9,692 nt of DNA from Peptoniphilus_E sp964345555 (GTDB taxonomy: Bacteria; Bacillota; Clostridia; Tissierellales; Peptoniphilaceae): positions 1 to 9,692 of the forward strand of contig CAYFRD010000044.1 of NCBI GenBank assembly GCA_964345555.1. The letters are read 5' to 3'. Within the stretch, counting starts at the first letter, position 1, and every line of letters starts with the position of its first letter. This document shows positions 1 to 5,578 of this stretch, piece after piece. The notes under the pieces were generated by a model that did no database searches, was not told the origin of the DNA, and was given only the letters and a program-made list of their open reading frames with translations. Position numbers and translations under genes: made by a program.

Positions 1-76
1 CATCTGTATGTCCTCGTACATATTATACATAAAATTCACATATTTTAATAGTTTTATTAGAACAAGGCTATAATAC
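1..76. other. AT-rich left edge, possible divergent gene start
   Basis: No gene is visible on the + strand here. On the - strand, positions 3-1 read ATG, with GAGGA at 15-11 eight bases upstream and a TATAAT-like hexamer at 27-22. A gene running leftward out of the window could therefore begin exactly at the edge. Only one codon is inside the window, and the -10 lies so close to the ribosome-binding site that the leader would be about 12 bases. This is a weak suggestion only. Confidence 0.2.
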
Positions 77-98
77 GGGACGATGTGGGCATCGTCCC
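77..98. repeat. Perfect 9-bp hairpin unit in repeat copy A
   Basis: The arms GGGACGATG (77-85) and CATCGTCCC (90-98) are exact reverse complements around a TGGG loop. The same hairpin recurs at 2186-2207 with loop TAGG, so the loop has changed while the stem is identical. There is no T-tract next to it, so a simple intrinsic terminator is unlikely. Confidence 0.85.
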
Positions 99-241
99 CT
101 ACTTTGGTTTTTTGCAATATCCATTTCCGCATCACCATCACCACGTCCACCAAACATATCCAAACATTTGAATTATCTATTACCCGTATGCTCGTCGCCC
201 ACGCCCGCCCGTTAATTTTTCATATTGTCATATTTTAATTC
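77..241 (+). repeat. Composite palindromic intergenic repeat, copy A
   Basis: This stretch aligns along its length with 2186-2349 in the same orientation. It opens with a perfect 9-bp inverted repeat, GGGACGATG at 77-85 and CATCGTCCC at 90-98, closed by TGGG and followed by CCTACTTTGG. After a divergent middle of about 40 bases, positions 150-188 match 2258-2296 at 35 of 39 bases. The similarity continues, with small gaps, through CCGCCCGTTAATTT to about 241. It holds no open reading frame with a ribosome-binding site. It looks like a REP/MITE-like non-coding element; the exact family is not identified. Confidence 0.75.
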
Positions 242-265
242 GGGACTCGTCGCCTACTTTGGTTT
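241..265 (+). repeat. Degenerate third copy of the hairpin unit
   Basis: CGGGAC followed by TCGTCGCCTACTTTGGTTTT resembles the unit at 76-110 with its stem shortened by deletion. It abuts the end of copy A. The palindromic unit therefore appears tandemly upstream of the cassette, in a decayed form that no longer makes the 9-bp stem. Confidence 0.5.
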
Positions 266-277
266 TCTAATTACTTG

Positions 278-306
278 TTGCAAATGATTTTGGATTAATC
301 TATAAT
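278..306 (+). promoter_or_regulatory. Sigma-A-like promoter of the sigma/amidase cassette
   Basis: A -35 TTGCAA (278-283, four of six matches) and a perfect -10 TATAAT (301-306) are separated by exactly 17 bp. Transcription would start near 313, giving a leader of about 50 bases before the sigma-like gene. The promoter sits directly after the repeat block. It looks like a housekeeping promoter, so the cassette's own sigma factor need not drive it. Confidence 0.65.
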
Positions 307-346
307 ATATCTAGAACATATGTTCGAATCAATTCATAATTTCTTC

Positions 347-353
347 AAGGAGG
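347..353 (+). promoter_or_regulatory. Ribosome-binding site fixing the sigma-like gene start
   Basis: AAGGAGG ends 8 bases before the ATG at 362. The longer in-frame candidate beginning at ATG 320 has no comparable site and would contain this one inside its coding region, so 362 is the better start. Confidence 0.8.
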
Positions 354-361
354 TTTGTAAT

Positions 362-916
362 ATGTATGAAAATATAGAAAGACTGCTGACATCGGCAAGG
401 GACGGAGATGAGGATGCAAAGCTTGAGTTGGTGCAGGCTCTCAATCCTTTAATAATTTCTTCGATTAAAAGGTATTGTCCTATATGGAGGGAGTATGGCG
501 ATTTGCTTCAAGATGGAGTTGTTGTAGTTCTTGAGTGTGTGGATATGTATGATTCTTCAAAGGGTTATTTCCTGGGTTTTGTGAAGAGTTATCTTAAGTT
601 CTATTTTTTGGAGACTTTCAAGTACTTGCTCAAGGGTGAGGAGCAGATTTCTTCTGTGGAAGAGGAGGTATGGGAGGATTTTGTGTCTGATGATGAAGAT
701 ATGGAGCAGATTTTGCTGAATAGGGAGTTTTCTACGGAGCTTAAAAAAGCGATGGGACTGCTTACCAATAGACAGAGGGAAGTGGTGATGATGTATTATT
801 TTATGGAGATGAGTTTGGGTGATATAGCTGTGGCTCTTGATATCAAGAGGTGGACGGTTATCAATACAAAGAGGAGAAGTATGGAGATTTTGAGGAGGTT
901 TTTTGATGTTAATTGA
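362..916 (+). CDS. Small sigma-70-like RNA polymerase factor (YvrI/UviA-like)
   Basis: The product is 184 residues and should direct RNA polymerase to specific promoters. The N-terminal half resembles sigma region 2: DLLQDG at residues 47-52, then YDSSKGYFLGFV (63-74), matching the usual DLxQEG and YDPSKG-F patterns. A variable acidic linker (about 92-120) leads to a C-terminal region 4 helix-turn-helix. That region has LLTNRQREVV (133-142), a SLGDIAVALDI helix-turn-helix core (151-161), and RWTVINTKRRSMEILRR (163-179) as recognition and trailing helices. It has the two-domain size of group 5 or ECF-like factors such as UviA, TcdR or YvrI, and no zinc-ribbon anti-sigma partner is visible. The gene opens the cassette, and its last 11 bases overlap the amidase start. 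Its target promoters are unknown. The sigma-like fold is well supported; the subfamily is inference. Confidence 0.8.
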   Translation: MYENIERLLTSARDGDEDAKLELVQALNPLIISSIKRYCPIWREYGDLLQDGVVVVLECVDMYDSSKGYFLGFVKSYLKFYFLETFKYLLKGEEQISSVEEEVWEDFVSDDEDMEQILLNREFSTELKKAMGLLTNRQREVVMMYYFMEMSLGDIAVALDIKRWTVINTKRRSMEILRRFFDVN

Positions 917-1376
917 CAAGTTACCTATCAGCATGAATTTTTCAAAGAGGAGTGGAAGTCCGAGGTTTATAGTGGTGCATGATACGGGGAATGTTTCTGT
1001 GGGTGCTGATGCGAGGGCGCATTTCAGATATTTCGACGGGGGCTACAGGGGTGCTTCGGCTCATTATTTTGTTGATGATGAGGGAGCGGTGGAAACTGTG
1101 GAGGTGGCTCGCTCGGCGTGGCATTGCGGTGACGGTCGCGGCAGGTTCGGGATTTATAATTACAATTCTATCGGTGTGGAGTTGTGCGTGAACAGCGACG
1201 GTGATTGGGAGCGAACTAAGGCTAATGCTATGGAGCTGATCAGGTTTCTGATGAAATTTTATAATATACCCAAGTCCAATGTGGTGAGGCATTATGATGC
1301 TAGCAGGAAGATGTGTCCTAGGAAAATGTCTGCGAACAATTGGAAAGAGTGGTGGATCTTCAGAGAGATGATTTGA
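906..1376 (+). CDS. N-acetylmuramoyl-L-alanine amidase (T7-lysozyme type, Amidase_2)
   Basis: The product is 156 residues, essentially one Amidase_2/PGRP-like catalytic domain. It should cleave the bond between N-acetylmuramic acid and L-alanine in peptidoglycan. The zinc ligands are H25 (in VVHDTGN), H129 (in VVRHYD) and C137 (in KMCPRK). Y54 (SAHYF) and K135 occupy the positions of T7 lysozyme's catalytic tyrosine and lysine, and the spacings match (H to Y 29, H to K 6, K to C 2). There is no signal peptide, membrane segment or cell-wall-binding domain, as in single-domain phage endolysins, so export would need a holin or lysis. ATG 906 is chosen over TTG 903 because GAGGAGG (892-898) is 7 bases upstream. 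Overlap with the sigma-like gene suggests translational coupling. Part of the gene (1081-1140) is about two-thirds GC, well above its surroundings. Confidence 0.88.
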   Translation: MLIDKLPISMNFSKRSGSPRFIVVHDTGNVSVGADARAHFRYFDGGYRGASAHYFVDDEGAVETVEVARSAWHCGDGRGRFGIYNYNSIGVELCVNSDGDWERTKANAMELIRFLMKFYNIPKSNVVRHYDASRKMCPRKMSANNWKEWWIFREMI

Positions 1377-1446
1377 GGATAATTTTTTAAATTTTGAATA
1401 GCAACTTCGGGTGCGGTTTTCTATATATATTATAGGAGGTGATAAT
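1377..1446 (+). other. Short spacer before the DUF1659 gene
   Basis: This 70-base gap ends in a near-perfect AGGAGGTGAT ribosome-binding site (1434-1443). I see no convincing terminator or 17-bp-spaced promoter, so the three small genes downstream probably share the cassette transcript. A promoter of non-standard type, such as one read by the cassette's own sigma factor, could lie here unseen. Confidence 0.35.
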
Positions 1447-1671
1447 ATGGCTTATACGAACAGAGTTGACAAGGTTACTTTGAAATTGGGCGTTGTCAAG
1501 GGTGTTGATGAGAATGGTACTGAAATTTTGAGCAGCAGATCTTTCAGAAATATCAATCCTGCTGTGACTGATGATGTTTTAGGAACGGGGGCGGCTAAAC
1601 TGGGGGCTTTTTTCAGCAAGGAAGTAAGAAGTATTAAGAAAGTTGTCGAGCATGAATTAATTCAGGGTTAA
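1447..1671 (+). CDS. DUF1659 family small protein
   Basis: The product is 74 residues of unknown function. Its sequence fits the DUF1659 pattern: a basic beta-hairpin start (KVTLKLGVVKGVDENGTEIL, residues 9-28), a SRSFRNINPAVTDD segment, and a C-terminal amphipathic helix around KLGAFFSKEV to VVEHELI. There is no signal peptide or membrane span. The start is set by AGGAGGTGAT at 1434-1443; the longer frame opening at 1411 has no ribosome-binding site. DUF1659 genes often sit next to DUF2922 and YvrJ genes in Firmicutes, as here. Family assignment is from memory of the pattern. Its role in the cassette is unknown; a structural or regulatory partner of DUF2922 is only a guess. Confidence 0.75.
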   Translation: MAYTNRVDKVTLKLGVVKGVDENGTEILSSRSFRNINPAVTDDVLGTGAAKLGAFFSKEVRSIKKVVEHELIQG

Positions 1672-1700
1672 TGTTATTGATTTGAGAAAGGAGGATAGTT

Positions 1701-1919
1701 ATGACCAAGAAGACTTTGGAGCTTAGTTTTGTGGATGAGAATGACAAGTCCATCAGATTGACTGTGCAAGATCCCAAAGAGGGGATTTTGAAAGGTGAGC
1801 TTGTGGAGTTTGAAAGCTACATCGTGTCAAATGAGCTTTTCTTAGGACCTACAGGCAAGATTACGGGTTTTGGTACTGCCAAGTACAAAGAGGTCACCGA
1901 AACGGATTTACTGGTTTAA
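1701..1919 (+). CDS. DUF2922 family small protein
   Basis: The product is 72 residues of unknown function. It has the DUF2922 layout: an LELSFVDENDKSIRLTV beta-hairpin (residues 6-22), the DPKEG turn (24-28), a helix through VEFESYIVSNELF (35-47), and a closing strand region with TGKITGFGTAKY (51-62). There is no signal peptide, cysteine or membrane span. AAAGGAGG (1687-1694) lies 6 bases before the ATG. The gene follows the DUF1659 gene by 29 bases and precedes the YvrJ-type gene by 15, so the three are almost certainly co-transcribed. Both small DUF proteins begin with a similar beta-hairpin and might be distant relatives or partners; this is inference. Confidence 0.75.
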   Translation: MTKKTLELSFVDENDKSIRLTVQDPKEGILKGELVEFESYIVSNELFLGPTGKITGFGTAKYKEVTETDLLV

Positions 1920-1934
1920 TTCGGAGGTGATTTT

Positions 1935-2087
1935 ATGAATATGAATGAACTTTTTGCGAATATTGCCAATATCGGGTTTCCCATTGCGATATCCTGTTAT
2001 TTGTTGACGAGGGTGGAGGCAAAGATATCCGATTTGACACAGAGCATAAATGAGCTTAGCAAAAATATTGAGAAATGCATGAATTGA
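1935..2087 (+). CDS. YvrJ family holin-like membrane peptide
   Basis: This 50-residue product has the YvrJ layout. A single hydrophobic segment spans about residues 10-25 and includes the hallmark IGFPIAISCYLL. A charged amphipathic helix follows, RVEAKISDLTQSINELSKN (26-44), with a hydrophobic residue every three to four positions, likely a coiled coil. This one-span-plus-amphipathic-helix shape is shared with small holin-like peptides of the UviB/BhlA kind, suggesting a membrane pore or anchor; that function is inference. GGAGG at 1923-1927 lies 7 bases before the ATG, and DUF2922 ends 15 bases upstream. In Bacillus subtilis, yvrJ lies in the locus of the sigma factor YvrI (SigO), paralleling the sigma-like gene here. 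The frame is short but strongly supported by context and family signature. Confidence 0.78.
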   Translation: MNMNELFANIANIGFPIAISCYLLTRVEAKISDLTQSINELSKNIEKCMN

Positions 2088-2089
2088 TT

Positions 2090-2112
2090 GAAGGTTTGAA
2101 CCTTCTTTTTTT
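2090..2112 (+). terminator. Intrinsic terminator of the cassette
   Basis: The stem GAAGGT (2090-2095) pairs with ACCTTC (2100-2105) around a 4-base loop and is followed by seven T (2106-2112). It begins two bases after the YvrJ-type stop codon and closes the five-gene transcript. Confidence 0.8.
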
Positions 2113-2185
2113 GTTGTAATAATATAAATATTTTTCATTGGTATGTTGAAGATATTTTGTTTTTCATATTGACGTGGATTAATGC
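2113..2185. other. AT-rich gap with no recognised gene
   Basis: Between the cassette terminator and repeat copy B there is AT-rich DNA with no ribosome-binding site linked to a start codon. Positions 2161-2184 (TTTTCATATTG... ATTAATG) resemble sequence at 206-240 and 2355-2378, so the repeat units may extend into this part. Confidence 0.4.
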
Positions 2186-2349
2186 GGGACGATGTAGGCA
2201 TCGTCCCCTACTTTGGCTGTTGGATATATTCAAGGTTTTGTAAGACGGTCGCCCACGCCAAACATATCCAAATATTTGAATTAGCCATTATCCGTAGGGG
2301 CGGTCGCCTACGTCCGCCCGTTAATTTGACATATTTTATATTTTAATTC
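2186..2349 (+). repeat. Composite palindromic intergenic repeat, copy B
   Basis: This is the second copy of the 77-241 element, in the same orientation. It has the identical 9-bp hairpin arms (2186-2194 and 2199-2207), the CCTACTTTGG that follows, the 39-base block at 2258-2296 (35 of 39 identical to 150-188), and the CCGCCCGTTAATTT tail. Distances between landmarks are nearly the same in both copies (73 and 72 bases from hairpin to block), so they descend from one longer element. Together the copies bracket the sigma/amidase cassette. No coding capacity is seen. Confidence 0.75.
2297..2320. repeat. GC-rich hairpin inside repeat copy B
   Basis: GGGCGG (2298-2303) pairs with CCGCCC (2314-2319). 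Inside it, CG (2305-2306) pairs with CG (2311-2312) across a single T-T mismatch and a CCTA loop. The matching part of copy A (189-211) has lost this symmetry, so copy B is the better-preserved one. GTAGGGGCGG-type palindromes of this kind are common between genes in clostridia; the family name is not claimed. Confidence 0.6.
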
Positions 2350-2378
2350 AAATTTTTCATATTGTCAGGATTTAATGC

Positions 2379-2416
2379 AAAAAAAACTGTTTATGTATAG
2401 CACATAAACAGTTTTT
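2379..2416. terminator. Bidirectional terminator between cassette side and PBP gene
   Basis: A perfect 15-bp stem, 2382-2396 against 2402-2416, closes on the 5-base loop ATAGC. Read on the - strand it starts just after the PBP stop codon (2421-2419) and ends in eight T (2386-2379). On the + strand the stem itself ends in five T. It should terminate the PBP transcript and any read-through from the left. Confidence 0.88.
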
Positions 2417-2418
2417 AT

Positions 2419-4821
2419 TTAATCGTTGTCGTTGTTTGATTTTGATGAAGATTTTTTGCTCGATTTTGAAGATTTTTTGTCATTATTGTTATTATTGTTG
2501 TTATCTTTTTTCTTATCTTCTTTCTTCTTATCGTCATCATCATCGGATTTTACAAATCCGTACTTGTTGATGTAGTGTGGTTTTGTGCCTTCAACAAAGT
2601 ATTCATATCTTCCACCGCTGTATTTTCTGTATAGTCCGTCTTCGGGCATTGGAAATTCTTTGTTTTCCAGGTCGGAGTGTATGGGTTTCATTATTTCTCT
2701 CCACAGTGATGCTGCTGCGCTTGACATGAAGGGCAGGGGTTCGTGCAGGTCGTTGCCTATGAACACGGAGCAGACGTAGTATGGAGTGTATCCTACGAAC
2801 CATGCTTCTTTTTTGTCGTTTGTAGTTCCTGTCTTGCCGGCTATACTCATCTTGGAGAAGTTGGCATTTGTTCCTGTTCCCCTGCTGACGACTTCTTCCA
2901 GTATATTTGTCAGGATAAAGGCGTTTTGTTCGGAGATGACTTTCTTGCCTTCGTGTTTATTTTCATATAGGACTTCGCCGGAGGAGTTGGTTATTTTGTC
3001 TATGAAAGTTGGTTTTTCATATACTCCTTCGTTTGCAAGGGGTGTGTATGCTCCCGCCATTTCCAGTGGTGATATCCCGTAGGTCATTCCGCCCAGAGCC
3101 AATGCGGACGGGTTCATGTCGTTTACGAGCTTGTTGTCTTCGGGCCATACCAGTGATGTTACGCCTATATTTTCTAAGTTTTCCATTATTTTGCGGAAGG
3201 CTTTTTCTTCGTCCACCGCCTTTGAGTAATATCTGTTTTTGTTGTTGGGATTGTCGTAGTCAGCTCCGATATCTCTGGCTACAAGGTAGGAGCCAACGTT
3301 TGAAGATCTGACTATTAAATTTCTGATGGTGGTCCATCCCACGTAGGAGCCGACGTTCTTAATTTCTATTTTTGGAAATATGCTCTTGGGCAGTCTTGCA
3401 TCAAGATATACGTCTGCTGCGGTGGCTCCGTTGTCAAAGGCTGTCATATAGACGGATATGGGCTTAATACTTGAGCCGGGTGATCGTGGTGATGTTGCTC
3501 TGTTGAAGTTGGAGCTTCCGGCTATGCCACGTCCACCTATGAGTGCCTTTACTTGTCCAGTCTTTGGATCCAGAAGCACTGATCCGATTTGTGGTTGTTT
3601 GATGCCTTTGTCGTCAATGGTGGTTCTTGGAAATATTTTGTCGTTGTTGATGGTTTTTTCCATGTGTTTTTGAAGTTCAAGGTTCATTGACGAGTATATT
3701 TGAAATCCGCTAGTGTATAATTTATTGACCGCTTCTTCCTCGCTGAATCCCAAGTCTTTTAATATTTCTATTGCTTCGTTTTTTACTTCGTCAACGAAGT
3801 ATGATGACAATCCTTTTTCTTCTCTTGCTCCTATGCTGATGTTGAGGGGTTCAACTAAGGCTGATTCGTATTCTGATTGTGAGATAGCTCCTTGTTGGTG
3901 CATGAGTTTCAAGATCAGCTCCTGTCTTTGCTTGGAGTTGGGATTGAAGATAGCCTTCATTGGTGTGACCACATTGGATTCAATCTGCTTGAGGTCAAAG
4001 TTGTCTATCTTGCCCATTTCGGCTAATTGTTTGGAAATTTGCAAGGTTTCTTCCGAGTTGATGTATCCTGAACTTGTGGGTACGAGCAATACTTGAAAAG
4101 CACTCAAGTCATCTTCGGTGGTGAAGTATTCTCTATTATACGGAGAATACTTTTCCGGTCTGTTGGTGATGCCTGCTACTAGTGCGCTTTCCGCTAAGGT
4201 CAACTGTGATACGTCTTTGTTGAAAAAGGATTTAGCTGCGGCTTGCACACCCACAGTTCCCTTGGAAAATCCTGCGGTGTTTAAGTAGGCTTCCAAAATC
4301 TGATCCTTTGAAAGTTTTGCTTCCATTTCAAAAGCGTAGTAAATATCGGTGAGTTTTCTTTCGTAGCTTTTCTTGGAGGATGTGTAGAGGTTTTTCACCA
4401 ATTGCATGGTGATGGTGGAACCTCCTTCTACTATTCTGCCTGCTTTTAAGTTGCTTATCATAGCTCCTATAAGTCTTCTGAAATCTACGGCGTCGTGGTC
4501 ATAAAATCTCACGTCTTCCACTGCTATTACAGCTTTTTTCAAACTGTCCGGTATTTTATCTAAGGTTACATATTGTGAAAATTCGTTCATTACTAAGGTT
4601 TGAATTAAATTGCCTTCATCGTCGTAGACATTGGACGTTTCATTTATCAATTCTCTATAATTTTCTGCGTCTATTCGGGGCGCTTTTTTCAGAACTGAGA
4701 GCACATAAGTACTGCTGTAGGTACCCAGTATGATTATGGCTATCATCACTAAAATCAGCAAAATTTTAAGGATGCTTGAGAACCTTACAAATTTTTTTTG
4801 CCCTCTGCCGGTTTTATTCAT
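2419..4821 (-). CDS. Class A penicillin-binding protein (bifunctional transglycosylase/transpeptidase)
   Basis: This 800-residue membrane enzyme polymerises lipid II into glycan strands and cross-links stem peptides outside the membrane. After a basic cytoplasmic start, one membrane anchor spans about residues 17-42. The GT51 domain has EDVRFYDHD with catalytic E102, EGGSTITMQLVKN (132-144), RKLTDIYYAFEME (155-167) and a GTVGVQAAAKSFF segment (188-200). The transpeptidase domain has S450-S-I-K453 (catalytic serine and lysine), S506-S-N508 and K663-T-G665, so all motifs are intact. About 60 extra residues (231-291) appear to interrupt the usual GT-to-linker junction. The C-terminus (about 759-800) is a low-complexity Asp/Lys/Asn/Ser tail. 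AAGGAGG at 4835-4829 lies 7 bases before the ATG. The gene is transcribed alone, between bioY's terminator and the 2379-2416 hairpin. Family is certain; which class A paralogue is not. Confidence 0.95.
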   Translation of the reverse strand: MNKTGRGQKKFVRFSSILKILLILVMIAIIILGTYSSTYVLSVLKKAPRIDAENYRELINETSNVYDDEGNLIQTLVMNEFSQYVTLDKIPDSLKKAVIAVEDVRFYDHDAVDFRRLIGAMISNLKAGRIVEGGSTITMQLVKNLYTSSKKSYERKLTDIYYAFEMEAKLSKDQILEAYLNTAGFSKGTVGVQAAAKSFFNKDVSQLTLAESALVAGITNRPEKYSPYNREYFTTEDDLSAFQVLLVPTSSGYINSEETLQISKQLAEMGKIDNFDLKQIESNVVTPMKAIFNPNSKQRQELILKLMHQQGAISQSEYESALVEPLNISIGAREEKGLSSYFVDEVKNEAIEILKDLGFSEEEAVNKLYTSGFQIYSSMNLELQKHMEKTINNDKIFPRTTIDDKGIKQPQIGSVLLDPKTGQVKALIGGRGIAGSSNFNRATSPRSPGSSIKPISVYMTAFDNGATAADVYLDARLPKSIFPKIEIKNVGSYVGWTTIRNLIVRSSNVGSYLVARDIGADYDNPNNKNRYYSKAVDEEKAFRKIMENLENIGVTSLVWPEDNKLVNDMNPSALALGGMTYGISPLEMAGAYTPLANEGVYEKPTFIDKITNSSGEVLYENKHEGKKVISEQNAFILTNILEEVVSRGTGTNANFSKMSIAGKTGTTNDKKEAWFVGYTPYYVCSVFIGNDLHEPLPFMSSAAASLWREIMKPIHSDLENKEFPMPEDGLYRKYSGGRYEYFVEGTKPHYINKYGFVKSDDDDDKKKEDKKKDNNNNNNNDKKSSKSSKKSSSKSNNDND

Positions 4822-4847
4822 TAAACGACCTCCTTAATATACGATAT

Positions 4848-4853
4848 ATTATA
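4848..4853 (-). promoter_or_regulatory. Probable -10 element of the PBP gene promoter
   Basis: TATAAT on the - strand lies 27 bases upstream of the PBP start codon. At 17 bp upstream only a poor -35 (TTTTAA) is present, so the promoter is inferred mainly from the perfect -10 and its position between bioY's terminator and the gene. Confidence 0.45.
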
Positions 4854-4936
4854 ACAGATTGTATTATTTTTTAAAATTATTAATCGGGTATATTATTATA
4901 AAAATGTGATAATATCAGATATTCGCTATTTTATAT

Positions 4937-4974
4937 AAAAAAAGGAGCGTAGCTTCGCAGGGAAGCAAACGCTC
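4937..4974 (-). terminator. Intrinsic terminator of bioY
   Basis: The outer stem GAGCGT (4945-4950) pairs with ACGCTC (4969-4974). The inner stem GCTTC (4952-4956) pairs with GAAGC (4962-4966), with a small internal bulge and a 5-base loop. Read on the - strand, a run of seven T (4943-4937) follows. It begins 15 bases after the bioY stop codon. Confidence 0.85.
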
Positions 4975-4989
4975 GTAAAGGTAGGATGA

Positions 4990-5532
4990 TTACATTGTTG
5001 CATTTTTAACTTTGGGTGCTATTATTACCGCTACTGCCATTTTCAACAGGTCTCCCGGTATAAAGGGGATCATTCCTGCGGCAAGTACGGCATATAGTGA
5101 GTCTAAGTTTGTACCCATGGCACGAAGGGCAAAGTACATATATGGCAATCCTATGGCATAGAGCAGAATTTCTCCCGCCAGTGTTGCCATGAAACTTTTG
5201 AATCTGCTGTTGATGTCAATATTTTTTAAAAGGTATGATATCAATGCAGATGAAAAGCAAAAGCCTATTATAAATCCGAAGCTTGGCAAAAAGATTGATT
5301 GAGGACCTCCTGTGAATCCTGCGAATATGGGCAGACCGACAAGTCCCAGTGCCATGTAGATGAAGCAGGCGCTGAAGGCTTCCACAGGTGTCAAAAGAAG
5401 TCCCGCCATTACTACAAAAAATGTTTGAAGTGTTATGGGTACGGGGTACATAGGTACAGTGATGAATGCGCCGACAGCGATAAGTGCTGCGAAAAGTGCA
5501 GTTTTTGTCAATGATTTTGTTTTAGTGTTCAT
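4990..5532 (-). CDS. bioY: Biotin transporter BioY (ECF S component)
   Basis: The 180-residue integral membrane protein is the biotin-binding subunit of an energy-coupling factor transporter and would use shared EcfA/EcfT partners encoded elsewhere. Nearly the whole sequence is hydrophobic, fitting about six helices. BioY landmarks are VPITLQTFFVVMAGLLL (31-47), GLVGLPIFAGFTGG (63-76), PSFGFIIGF (83-91), GEILLYAIGLPY (120-131) and PGDLLKM (159-165). AGGAGG (5543-5538) is 5 bases from the ATG. The gene is monocistronic: it has a near-consensus promoter and its own terminator. It is divergent from coaX. A BirA-like operator over its promoter suggests repression when biotin is plentiful. No biotin synthesis genes are nearby, consistent with uptake, though these could lie elsewhere. 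Confidence 0.93.
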   Translation of the reverse strand: MNTKTKSLTKTALFAALIAVGAFITVPMYPVPITLQTFFVVMAGLLLTPVEAFSACFIYMALGLVGLPIFAGFTGGPQSIFLPSFGFIIGFCFSSALISYLLKNIDINSRFKSFMATLAGEILLYAIGLPYMYFALRAMGTNLDSLYAVLAAGMIPFIPGDLLKMAVAVIIAPKVKNATM

Positions 5533-5546
5533 TATTACCTCCTATA

Positions 5547-5578
5547 ATGTCTACTTAGATTATAAAATAGGTTAACAA
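5547..5578 (-). promoter_or_regulatory. Candidate BirA operator overlapping the bioY promoter
   Basis: On the - strand, TTGTTAAC (5578-5571) is followed by 16 bases and then GTAGACAT (5554-5547), an imperfect inverse of the first half (5 of 8 matches). One half agrees exactly with the TTGTTAAC half-site I recall for Gram-positive BirA operators. The site covers the promoter spacer, the -10 and the expected start point, the right place for a repressor. The second half is degenerate, so confidence is moderate. Confidence 0.55.

Noticed and set aside
131..145. CAT/CAC run that would read as consecutive histidines, resembling a vector His tag
   Set aside because: It has no start codon or ribosome-binding site, no other vector sequence is present, and it lies in the variable middle of a natural intergenic repeat.
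903..905. TTG as start of the amidase (and likewise TTG 6485 for dusB)
   Set aside because: In both cases the next codon is ATG with better spacing to the ribosome-binding site.
557..1292. Antisense open frames of 116-125 codons opposite the sigma-like and amidase genes
   Set aside because: The sense products have clear family motifs, while the antisense products look like compositional shadows rich in His, Ile and Leu.
77..2349. CRISPR array or complete prophage
   Set aside because: The repeats are two long, diverged copies separated by genes, with no spacers, no cas genes, and no phage structural, replication or integrase genes.
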